A stretch of DNA of 64,000 nucleotides, taken from assembly GCA_050178015.1 (NCBI GenBank), contig JBFXGM010000024.1:18499-82498 (forward strand), written 5' to 3'. Position 1 is the first letter of the stretch, and every line of letters starts with the position of its first letter. The notes beneath the pieces are model-generated. The model ran no database searches. It was not told the origin of the DNA and saw nothing but the letters and a program-made list of their open reading frames with translations. This stretch comes from Gaoshiqia sp050178015 (GTDB lineage: Bacteria; Bacteroidota; Bacteroidia; Bacteroidales; Prolixibacteraceae). Shown here piece by piece: positions 18,110 through 24,903 of this stretch. The translations under genes were made by a program, and so were the position numbers.

Positions 18110-18901
18110 TCACGGTGTTAACCCCTCCCCTCCGGGGAGGTTGGGTGGGGCTTTCTTTCGTACTTCCTCCAGTGCTTTCCGTCGTTCTTCCTCGGCCAGT
18201 TGTACCACGCCCTGCCTGAAAATGTTTTTCCGGTTCTGGTTCCGGTCGTTCAGCATCACAAACAAACTACCGGGCTTGGCTGTCGGCCGGTTGGCTTTTT
18301 CTCCCGGTTGGGCGCCAGCCAAGGCCGAATTTTCAGCCAGTCGCGGAAACATGATGGCCGAGGCCGGACAGGTTCGCCCGCAAGCCGGACAGTTATTTTT
18401 GCAGGCCAGCGGATTGACCACCGTCAGGCTTTTCTTATCGTAGGCATACACGCCAAACAGGCAAAAGCGGGCACACTGTCCACACAGGGTGCAGAGCGAT
18501 TCATCGATCACCGGGAACCAGGCCGGCACATCCAGGTCGCTCACTTCCACCTGATACCGGGCAGTGCCTTTCTGCAAACGGTATTCCTCTTGCAGTTTCG
18601 CCAGAATTTGCTCGGTTGAAAGTTCCTTGAAATTCAACACCTCAAACTCGCCAAAATTTATCCCGGCCTGCCGCAGCATGTTTTTCACGGCACGCGGATA
18701 GCAGGCAACGATCAGCTTTTGTTGATACTTTTCGGCGATGGATTGCAGAGCGTCCTTTTCGTGTACCGAAAAAGCGCACAAATCGCGCAACTCAAATACA
18801 TCGGCATCCAATTGCTGAAAAGCGCCGGCCAATTGGTCAGTTTTCCCGGGCGAAATGACTCCCGCCCCACAGCGACAAAATAAAATACAGGTTTCGTTCA
18901 T
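18110..18901 (-). CDS. HdrA-like N-domain protein with two [4Fe-4S] clusters
   Basis: A 263-residue Fe-S protein that starts the terpenoid-type operon. The N-terminal 90 residues (FCRCGAGVIS, then IVACYPRAV at 64-72) resemble the N-terminal part of heterodisulfide-reductase HdrA-type proteins. A ferredoxin domain follows with C137xxC140xxC143xxxC147 and C167xxxC171xxC174xxxC178, enough for two [4Fe-4S] clusters. It could pass electrons to the radical SAM enzyme next to it (inference). The last 12 or so residues are encoded by a GC-rich palindromic repeat and are probably not functional, so the original C-terminus may have been shorter. Confidence 0.8.
   Translation of the reverse strand: MNETCILFCRCGAGVISPGKTDQLAGAFQQLDADVFELRDLCAFSVHEKDALQSIAEKYQQKLIVACYPRAVKNMLRQAGINFGEFEVLNFKELSTEQILAKLQEEYRLQKGTARYQVEVSDLDVPAWFPVIDESLCTLCGQCARFCLFGVYAYDKKSLTVVNPLACKNNCPACGRTCPASAIMFPRLAENSALAGAQPGEKANRPTAKPGSLFVMLNDRNQNRKNIFRQGVVQLAEEERRKALEEVRKKAPPNLPGGEGLTP
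18120..18152. repeat. GC-rich palindromic repeat in the 3' end of the Fe-S gene
   Basis: CCTCCCC-TCC-GGGGAGG forms the core hairpin, flanked by TTGGGTGGGG. I recognise this as a dispersed intergenic repeat type of Bacteroidota; here it supplies the final codons of the gene. Confidence 0.55.
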
Positions 18902-19043
18902 GCCCTTTCCCGGATTTGGTTAGCTAAGTAAATTAAAATCTGCCCAAAAGGGAAATCATTGAACCGATTATCCCCAAGGCATTAACAAGTTTTTACAATT
19001 CAATATTGAAACCGATAACGTTTCGAAAGTCCGCACTGTTTCC

Positions 19044-19051
19044 TAAATTTG
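19044..19051 (+). promoter_or_regulatory. -7 promoter element for the TfoX-C gene
   Basis: TAAATTTG is an exact TAnnTTTG match, 17 nt before the ATG at 19068, with a TTTC at 19021-19024 about 19 nt upstream as a possible -33. Confidence 0.6.
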
Positions 19052-19067
19052 ACAAAAACAAAAAAAC

Positions 19068-19325
19068 ATGGAAAAATTGGCCGACCTGCCAAACATTGGA
19101 AAAGTAGTTGCTGCCAGGCTCGCAGAAGTGGGCATTGAAACACCCGAACAACTGCGGGCGATGGGGGCCGAACAGGCTTTTATTCGCCTGAAAACCGTTG
19201 ACGAAGGGGCCTGTTTGAGTATGCTATGCGGACTGGAAGGCGCCGTACAAGGCATCCGCTGGCACCAACTGTCCAAAGCACGGAAAGAGGAATTGAAGGC
19301 TTTCCTGAAGATGGCCCGGAAGTAG
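19068..19325 (+). CDS. TfoX C-terminal-domain protein
   Basis: An 85-residue stand-alone version of the helix-hairpin-helix C-terminal domain of TfoX/Sxy. The pattern LADLPNIGKVVAARLAEVGI, then TPEQLRAMGAEQAF and CGLEGAVQGIRWHQL, is characteristic. In enterobacteria full-length TfoX activates competence; single-domain versions like this one are widespread and their role is unknown. It is probably monocistronic, as a clear promoter precedes it and the next gene is 95 bp away. Confidence 0.85.
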   Translation: MEKLADLPNIGKVVAARLAEVGIETPEQLRAMGAEQAFIRLKTVDEGACLSMLCGLEGAVQGIRWHQLSKARKEELKAFLKMARK

Positions 19326-19420
19326 TCACAGTTGTCAGTTCACAGTTTTCAGTTTTCAGAAGCAGTGGACTTTGATGAGGTGGCGAGAAAACAAACCCTT
19401 TACCACATAACAGTCAAATC

Positions 19421-19846
19421 ATGAAACCACGTTTAAACATTGTTACCCTGGGAGTGAGCGACCTGAAACGCTCCCGCGATTTTTACCGGGACGCCCTGGG
19501 TTGGGAACCCGGGAAAGGCAGCGACGACAACATCGTATTTTACGGGCTGGGCGGTATCGTGTTTGCCCTTTACCCGCTCAACGGCCTGGCCGAAGATGCC
19601 AACCTTCCGCCTGCACGGAGCGGCTTTTCGGGCGTTACGCTGGCCATCAACATGCACTCGAAAGAAGCGGTGGACCAGCTGTACCGGCAAATCATAGAAA
19701 ATGGCGGAACCCCGCTCGTGGAACCCCGCGATACCTTCTGGGGCGGCTACGATTGCTACTTTGCCGACCCCGACGGCCACACCTGGGAAATTGCCTGGGC
19801 TTCTTTCTGGAAATTTGACGAACAGGGTAGTTTGTTGCTGGAATAG
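19421..19846 (+). CDS. VOC-family (glyoxalase/dioxygenase fold) protein
   Basis: A 141-residue two-module VOC protein. VTLGVSDLKRSRDFYRDALG opens the first beta-alpha-beta module and DCYFADPDGHTWEIAW closes the second, with His and Glu in the usual metal positions of the second module. The family includes glyoxalase I, extradiol dioxygenases and resistance proteins, so no substrate can be given. It borders the REP-rich region that starts 24 bp after its stop. Confidence 0.85.
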   Translation: MKPRLNIVTLGVSDLKRSRDFYRDALGWEPGKGSDDNIVFYGLGGIVFALYPLNGLAEDANLPPARSGFSGVTLAINMHSKEAVDQLYRQIIENGGTPLVEPRDTFWGGYDCYFADPDGHTWEIAWASFWKFDEQGSLLLE

Positions 19847-19869
19847 ATGTGTCTGTCATTTTTTCGGGA

Positions 19870-19900
19870 TTCACCAGGTGATTTGAAGTCACCTGGTGAA
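19870..19900. repeat. REP palindrome, family A, copy 1
   Basis: TTCACCAGGTGA and TCACCTGGTGAA are perfect 12-bp arms around TTTGAAG. It lies on the 3' side of the RAYT gene. Confidence 0.85.
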
Positions 19901-19916
19901 TAGAAGTTGGCTTTAC

Positions 19917-19945
19917 TGAGCTGGTGACTTGGAGTCACCAGCTCA
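19917..19945. repeat. REP palindrome, family A, variant copy 2
   Basis: TGAGCTGGTGACT and AGTCACCAGCTCA are perfect 13-bp arms around a TGG loop. It shares the GGTGACTTGGAGTCACC core of the family and lies 22 bp from the RAYT stop. Confidence 0.85.
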
Positions 19946-19966
19946 GCCCTCCGGTAGTATGTCGCT

Positions 19967-20644
19967 TTAAAGGTGCAATCCGAGCTCTTTCGCCCGGTTC
20001 CGGTTAATCAGCCTTCCATCTCTGAGACCTGCATAGTCGGGATACGACGAAAATTCCCAATCAGCCGGATATTTCACCAAGTTCGCACTTACCGGATTAT
20101 GGTGGATGTAATTGAAACAAACTTGCGAGTACTCCTTTTCCGAATCGGGTACGTTAATAATCGCGCCAAAAGCCGAATGGAACCATGCAGGAGTAAGACC
20201 ATTGATTTCGGTTAAACAGATGGATTTTGTTCGGTGTTGAAAAAGACTACCGGTGAATTTCTGCTGAATTTGGAGCGCCCTGGTGTATGACCGCAAAACG
20301 ATCGCAATGGATTGGTTCAGGTTCCTTGTTTTAACCATCGGATGATTTACCTTTTCGGGATTCACCTGGTGACTTGAAGTCACCTGGTGAATAAGAGGCT
20401 TGTAGTCACTGATCCGTTGACTTGAAGCAGCCGGAGCGTCCGATGGAATTTCAAGCCGGTTGACATGAAGCATCAGGTGAAAATGATTGGGCATTAAACA
20501 CCAGGCAAGAATATCGGCGAACGGTACGACATAGGTTCTGATTTTATTCAGAAAGTACAGGTAATTCTCGCGGGAGAAAAAGATTTGCTGCGAATTATTG
20601 CCTCTATTGTAAACGTTGTACACGTGTGTGGGCTCAAACTGCAT
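19967..20644 (-). CDS. REP-associated tyrosine transposase (RAYT), family A
   Basis: A 225-residue Y1/HUH-type protein. CLMPNHFHLML carries the HUH metal site and SYTRALQIQQKF the catalytic tyrosine, and the NYIHHNPVSANLV plus WEFSSYPDY tail is typical of RAYTs. It is expected to nick single-stranded REP palindromes. Copies of its likely cognate REP lie 22 and 67 bp downstream and 84 bp upstream. A fourth copy lies inside the coding sequence between the HUH motif and the tyrosine, where it adds the stretch LIHQVTSSHQVNPEKV without a frameshift. Whether the protein is still active is unclear. Confidence 0.88.
   Translation of the reverse strand: MQFEPTHVYNVYNRGNNSQQIFFSRENYLYFLNKIRTYVVPFADILAWCLMPNHFHLMLHVNRLEIPSDAPAASSQRISDYKPLIHQVTSSHQVNPEKVNHPMVKTRNLNQSIAIVLRSYTRALQIQQKFTGSLFQHRTKSICLTEINGLTPAWFHSAFGAIINVPDSEKEYSQVCFNYIHHNPVSANLVKYPADWEFSSYPDYAGLRDGRLINRNRAKELGLHL
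20361..20391. repeat. REP palindrome, family A, copy inside the RAYT gene
   Basis: TTCACCTGGTGACTTGAAG then TCACCTGGTGAAT, the same element as the flanking copies with mismatches at the arm centre. It lies fully inside the transposase coding sequence and keeps the reading frame. Confidence 0.85.
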
Positions 20645-20727
20645 GACAGTTATTTTTGTTTACCGTAAGTTATGAAAATAAAATGACTGGGCATTCATCA
20701 GGTGGCTTTTGCCTCAACCTTTTTGGA

Positions 20728-20759
20728 TTCACCAGGTGACTTGAAGTCACCAGGTGAAT
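20728..20759. repeat. REP palindrome, family A, upstream copy
   Basis: TTCACCAGGTGACTTGAAG and TCACCAGGTGAAT, preceded by TTTTTGGA as in the other copies. It lies 84 bp upstream of the RAYT start. Confidence 0.85.
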
Positions 20760-20872
20760 AAGAGAATCGTCGTCAAATTTCAGGGTCTGCGTTGCAATAG
20801 CGGCTAGCAGGGGGACTTCACCGGCCCGCTGCCTTTTCTCTTCTCTGCACCATGGGTGCAACAGCACCAAGG

Positions 20873-20927
20873 CAGGGCAACGCCCTGTTATTTCGATATT
20901 CGCGGTTACCCCTAGCCCTGAAAGGGC
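20873..20927. repeat. Decayed paired-hairpin repeat
   Basis: CAGGGC-AAC-GCCCTG (20873-20887) and GCCCT-GAA-AGGGC (20915-20927) form two close hairpins. The pair resembles a dispersed Bacteroidota repeat; nothing else of note lies in the gap from 20645 to 21020 apart from the REP copy. Confidence 0.45.
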
Positions 20928-21020
20928 GCGAACAGAAGAAGATAAAATATTATTCAGCTCATTAGGATTGCCGATCCAACCAACTGCCGACTTTGGCAGA
21001 TCCGGAAAAGCAGGTTTGAT

Positions 21021-21266
21021 TTATGGATTGTGATTTCTTTCACTGGGATTGCGGCTAACGCTATCTGTCTCCCCCCTTGGGCGAGGGGCTTTTATTGTCT
21101 TTCTTCGTTCCCGCAAATTGGCGATCATGGCCAGGATAATAAGAACACTGGAAAGAATTCGCATCCAAAATCCCAAATTCATCTCATTCGATGTGAATAC
21201 AAAATTTACAACTATCAGAATTGCACTGACTACAACCAGGACGATGGGCAAATTATTATTGTTCAT
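21021..21266 (-). CDS. Small membrane protein, unknown
   Basis: An 81-residue protein with two predicted membrane helices, LPIVLVVVSAILIVVNFVF (6-24) and WMRILSSVLIILAMIANL (34-51). The last 20 or so residues are polar and are encoded by a GC-rich repeat-like stretch, so the natural C-terminus may have been altered. It overlaps the 3' end of the truncated DUF1648 gene by 11 nt, so the two are probably cotranscribed. No function can be given. Confidence 0.5.
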   Translation of the reverse strand: MNNNNLPIVLVVVSAILIVVNFVFTSNEMNLGFWMRILSSVLIILAMIANLRERRKTIKAPRPRGETDSVSRNPSERNHNP

Positions 21267-21642
21267 TTTGTTTATAAATCATTGTTCCTACTAAAATTAC
21301 CATTACTGATAGAAATATCGGGAGATAGCATTTCCCTATTTCAGTTGTTCTGTTCAACGCAATTTCGATGGTCTTTAAGTTCAGGAAGGCAAATGAAAGA
21401 ATGACAATCACTTTTAACAAACGAATTGTCCTTACCCCAAGTGTGTATAATCTTTCCGCATTCTCATCTGTCACCTTTATCAGATAATTAAAAACAAACG
21501 GGAATCTGGCCAGGATATTCAGACCAACATACAAAACCAGTCCAATTGCTGGTAACAGCCATATTATTCCACGGTCTCCATAGGCATCAACCTGGCCAAG
21601 TGCATTAAAATGTTTTGGTATTTGAGAAACCATCGTTACCAA
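21256..21642 (-). pseudogene. DUF1648-type membrane protein, N-terminally truncated
   Basis: The 128-residue frame starts in the middle of the family: IPKHFNALGQVDAYGDRG is the conserved DUF1648 motif that normally follows a first membrane helix, and LYVGLNILARFPFVFNYLI with VTDENAERLY comes after it. The usual N-terminal helix (about 40 residues) is missing, and the in-frame sequence further upstream (FLTTKRSWQFIRKSG) is not hydrophobic. A GC-rich hairpin repeat lies just upstream and may mark the break. It could be a remnant, or it could be expressed from the TTG at 21642 or the ATG at 21633. Two to three helices remain. Confidence 0.55.
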
Positions 21643-21701
21643 ACCTGATTTTCGTATAAATTGCCAGCTTCTCTTTGTCGTTAAAAACGACTGACAGCTT
21701 A

Positions 21702-21732
21702 CCCCTCGTCACCGCTCCGCTAAGACGAGGGG
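21702..21732. repeat. GC-rich hairpin repeat at the break of the DUF1648 gene
   Basis: CCCCTCGTC and GACGAGGGG are perfect 9-bp arms around a 13-nt loop that contains GCTCCGC. Confidence 0.55.
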
Positions 21733-21770
21733 GAGGTGGGCGTTTAACAAAAGGCTAAGTGTTTTGTAAT

Positions 21771-22439
21771 TCATTCAGATTCATGCGTTCCAATAGCAAT
21801 TATTCGTTTTACAAAATAGTCTGTATAATCCAATTTTGCCTTATGAAGCTCATCAGCATACCACTCGATACTATTTAAAGTATGTCGGTGGGTTTTGTCG
21901 GTGGTTGCAAGCCTAAAATCCAATAATCCATCAACTAAGGGATTTTCCTGGTCAATCGTTTCTAATGCTATGTAAAATCGCCCTTCGACTAGCCATACAG
22001 TATGAAGTTCATTTTCAACTTCCTTTGCTATTGAGTCAGGACTAATCCCATTTATTGGAATTATAGATTCAACTATTTCACCACAATAGCTCCAATTTAC
22101 AAATTCTCCATCATACCAGACGGAATCAGCATGTACGTTTAGATACTCATCAAATAATTCAAGTTTTTTGTATTTGATCATCTTCTTATCATCAATTTTC
22201 CATTTTCGCGAGAAACTTTCCTTGGATATACTCTCCAAATACTTATCGTATTTTAACCCAATACTGTTCCCGGAAAAGGTTGAGTCAAGATATTTCTCAA
22301 AATCACTGACAATTTCGTTAATCACTGCTGTTCTTTCTTTCCCCAAGGACGATTCAAATTTTTGTATTTGTTGAGCTTTAACAAGATTACTTGTCAATAA
22401 TGAGGTAAGAATAATTAGTATCAATTTCGCTTGGGTCAT
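21771..22439 (-). CDS. Secreted protein of unknown function
   Basis: A 222-residue protein with a clear signal peptide (AKLILIILTSLLTSNLVKAQ, cleavage after about residue 22). The mature part is mixed alpha/beta and rich in Glu, Asp, Ser and Trp, with no motif I recognise and no lipobox. AT-rich codon use and the surrounding repeats suggest accessory DNA. It is probably periplasmic. No function is claimed. Confidence 0.6.
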   Translation of the reverse strand: MTQAKLILIILTSLLTSNLVKAQQIQKFESSLGKERTAVINEIVSDFEKYLDSTFSGNSIGLKYDKYLESISKESFSRKWKIDDKKMIKYKKLELFDEYLNVHADSVWYDGEFVNWSYCGEIVESIIPINGISPDSIAKEVENELHTVWLVEGRFYIALETIDQENPLVDGLLDFRLATTDKTHRHTLNSIEWYADELHKAKLDYTDYFVKRIIAIGTHESE

Positions 22440-22579
22440 CTTTTCATTATTATTGCTAACTGTTAAATCTCGACAAAGCCATCTCCTAAATCTCTATTCC
22501 ACTTATTCATGCGTCGCTTTTATAGTCGAATTTTCCGCACCCCAATTTACAAAACATATTCAAAATATTTCTTAAAAGC

Positions 22580-23000
22580 CGGAAAAACTGAAAAGGAAGC
22601 CGTTAAGATATCTTCACGTGCACAAAAAGAGAAAAGGGAGGCCGTTAAGATTTCTTCAAGCGCCCAAAAAGAGGAAAAGGAAGCCGTGAAGATATCTTGA
22701 AGCCTCCACCAACCGAAAGGTGATGGTTTGAAGATTTAATGAAAGCCGGAAAATTTTAAAAGGGAGCCATGATCATTTAATCAAAAGGCAAAAAATAGAA
22801 AAGACAGGCCATGATCATTTAATGAAAGGGCGAAAAACCGAAAAAGCAGCGCGTGATCATTTAATGAAAGCCTGACCAACTGAAAAAGGAAGGCTTCATC
22901 ATTTAATGAAGCTCCCGCCTGGGGAAAGGTAATGGTGTGGCACGCCGCCATTGCTTGTCCAACTGAAAAGTGAAAGCATGGCACGCCGCCATGGCCCTGC
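22580..23000. repeat. Tandem array, 42-bp period, about ten diverging units
   Basis: Matching anchor points fall at 22599, 22641, 22683, about 22725, 22766, 22808, 22850, 22892, about 22936 and 22978, so the period is 42 bp. Early units read AAGGAAGCCGTTAAGATATC, later ones GCCATGATCATTTAATGAAA, and the last two GGCACGCCGCCAT. Forty-two is 14 codons, and the first three units are open in frame (KEAVKISS-AQKEE-like), but the frame stops at 22698-22700. There is no spacer diversity of the CRISPR kind. The rest of the gap 22440-23103 shows no gene. Confidence 0.8.
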
Positions 23001-23103
23001 CCGACCAGAATTTTCGCCGGGCCGGGAAAAACAGCCCTCCTTCAGCTGCGGTCAGCCGATATTTTGTATCTTTCGCTGCCGAACCTCTTATTAAATCACC
23101 ACG

Positions 23104-23673
23104 ATGAAACGACTTTTTTCTTACTTCATGAAAGGGCTGGTACTGGTGGCGCCCATTGCCATTACGGGCTACATCATTTTCCTCACCTTCGACTTCATTG
23201 ACGGGCTGTTGCGCGATGTGCTAAAAACCTGGCTCGACCGCATTGTTCCCGGGCTCGGTCTGCTCATCATCTTCCTGCTGCTCACCCTGCTGGGCCTGAT
23301 TGGTGAATATGTGGTGACAAACCCGTTTAAAAAGATCGGCGAACGCCTGCTGCGCCGCGCCCCGCTGATCAAGGTGATCTACAGTTCGCTGGTCGATCTG
23401 TTTTCGGCCTTTGCCGGGAAAGAGAAAAAATTCAGCAAGCCGGTAATGGTTTGTATCAACCAGGAAAATAAGCTTTGGAAGATCGGGTTTATCACCCAAA
23501 ACAGCCTCGACGAACTGGGCATGCCGGGAATGGTGGCGGTTTATTTTCCGCACTCGTACAACTTTTCGGGCGAATTGTTTATGATTGAAACGTCGGCCGT
23601 TCACAAGCTCGACATGCCACCTGCCGAGGCCATGAAGTTTGTGGTATCGGGCGGGGTTACGCGGGTTAACTAA
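23104..23673 (+). CDS. DUF502 family membrane protein
   Basis: A 189-residue inner-membrane protein. Two N-terminal helices (YFMKGLVLVAPIAITGYIIF and GLGLLIIFLLLTLLGLIGEY) are followed by the DUF502 signature LIKVIYSSLVDLFSAF and a soluble beta-rich domain with VAVYFPHSYNFSGELF. This is the common bacterial DUF502 architecture; its function is not established. It is alone, with a near-consensus TATCTTTC at 23067 that may be its promoter. Confidence 0.85.
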   Translation: MKRLFSYFMKGLVLVAPIAITGYIIFLTFDFIDGLLRDVLKTWLDRIVPGLGLLIIFLLLTLLGLIGEYVVTNPFKKIGERLLRRAPLIKVIYSSLVDLFSAFAGKEKKFSKPVMVCINQENKLWKIGFITQNSLDELGMPGMVAVYFPHSYNFSGELFMIETSAVHKLDMPPAEAMKFVVSGGVTRVN

Positions 23674-23894
23674 AGGAGAGGCAAAAACACAGAAGTCAAA
23701 AGTCAAAACCTGGCTCGCTGTGAACACAATCTGTTAAACTCCGGCTATTTTCAGATTTTGTAAATTGAAACTTCACTACTCATTCATCCGCCGAAAAATC
23801 ACCAGGCACCACAACTCCCCAAGTGTACCCTGAAATTTATCCTGCCCAATCGGCATTTCACCGAAAAATGACATCCACCTACCATCATTTTACT

Positions 23895-23902
23895 TAATTT
23901 TG
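23895..23902 (+). promoter_or_regulatory. Possible -7 element for the NatAB-type exporter
   Basis: TAATTTTG matches TAnnTTTG. It would give a leader of about 68 nt before the ATPase gene. The rest of the 303-bp gap from 23674 shows nothing else. Confidence 0.4.
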
Positions 23903-23976
23903 ATGCTGACCGGAGAAATTGCGTAATTCCCCGGCCCTATTTGCGACAAACAGGTATAAACCCAAAAATCTGATTT

Positions 23977-24900
23977 ATGGAACTTTTTCGAGCAACGGAA
24001 GTGGTAAAAGACTATGCCGGGCACCGGGCGCTGGACAAGGTCAGCATTTCGGTGGCGGAGCAGTCGGTGTTCGGGCTGCTGGGCCCCAACGGCGCCGGCA
24101 AAACCACGCTGATCCGCATCATCAACCAAATTACCGCACCCGACGAAGGCGAGCTGTTCTTTCAGGGCCGAAAACTCAAATCGACCGACATCCAGTACAT
24201 TGGCTACCTGCCCGAAGAACGCGGGCTGTACAAAAAAATGAAGGTGGGCGAACAGGCCCTGTACCTGGCCCAGCTGAAAGGCATGTCGCGGCATGATGCG
24301 CTGCGCAATCTGAAAAAATGGTTCGAGAAGTTCGAAATCCAGCCGTGGTGGAACAAAAAAGTGGAAGAGCTTTCAAAAGGCATGCAGCAAAAAGTGCAGT
24401 TTGTGACCACCGTGATCCACGAGCCCAAGCTGCTGATTTTTGATGAACCGTTCAGCGGTTTCGACCCCATCAACGCCAACCTGATGAAAAATGAAATCCT
24501 CCAACTGAAGGCCAAAGGCGCCACCATCATTTTCTCCACCCACAACATGGCTTCGGTGGAGGAAATCTGCGACCACATTGCCTTGATCAACCAGTCGCAA
24601 AAGATTTTGGACGGCAACATTTTCGACATCAAAGACCGCTACAAACGGGGCATCTTCGAGATTGAAACACCCGACGCGGAAGCGGTATCGCTGTTTTCGC
24701 AGAATGGCTTTTCGCTAATCGAACACGACATGAATGGCAACCGTCAGCGCATTAAATTTCAGAAAGCCACCGGCCAAAGCAACAACGAACTGTTGCAAAA
24801 ACTGATGGGCAAACTCGAAATCAGCGCCTTTCGCGAAGTCATTCCCAGCATGAACGAGGTCTTTATTCAAGTTGTACAACAAGCCAACCAAAAAAACTAA
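23977..24900 (+). CDS. ABC transporter ATP-binding protein (NatA-like)
   Basis: A 307-residue ABC ATPase. GPNGAGKTT near 38-46 is Walker A, VEELSKGMQQKVQF near 130-143 the signature loop (LSKGM, a known variant of LSGGQ in this branch), LLIFDEPFSGFDP the Walker B/D-loop and STHNMASVEE the switch His. A C-terminal extension of about 80 residues is typical of the DrrA/NatA group. The permease begins 3 nt after its stop, so the two form one exporter. Na+ or a hydrophobic compound is the usual substrate in this family; the real one is unknown. Confidence 0.93.
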   Translation: MELFRATEVVKDYAGHRALDKVSISVAEQSVFGLLGPNGAGKTTLIRIINQITAPDEGELFFQGRKLKSTDIQYIGYLPEERGLYKKMKVGEQALYLAQLKGMSRHDALRNLKKWFEKFEIQPWWNKKVEELSKGMQQKVQFVTTVIHEPKLLIFDEPFSGFDPINANLMKNEILQLKAKGATIIFSTHNMASVEEICDHIALINQSQKILDGNIFDIKDRYKRGIFEIETPDAEAVSLFSQNGFSLIEHDMNGNRQRIKFQKATGQSNNELLQKLMGKLEISAFREVIPSMNEVFIQVVQQANQKN

Positions 24901-24903
24901 GCC

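Noticed and set aside
22509..22700. 63-codon protein with 14-residue repeats
   Set aside because: It is formed only by the first three units of the 42-bp DNA array, has a short frame and no homologous start; I treat the DNA repeat as the real feature.
22580..23000. CRISPR array
   Set aside because: The period is regular but whole units drift together; there is no constant repeat with variable spacers and no cas gene.
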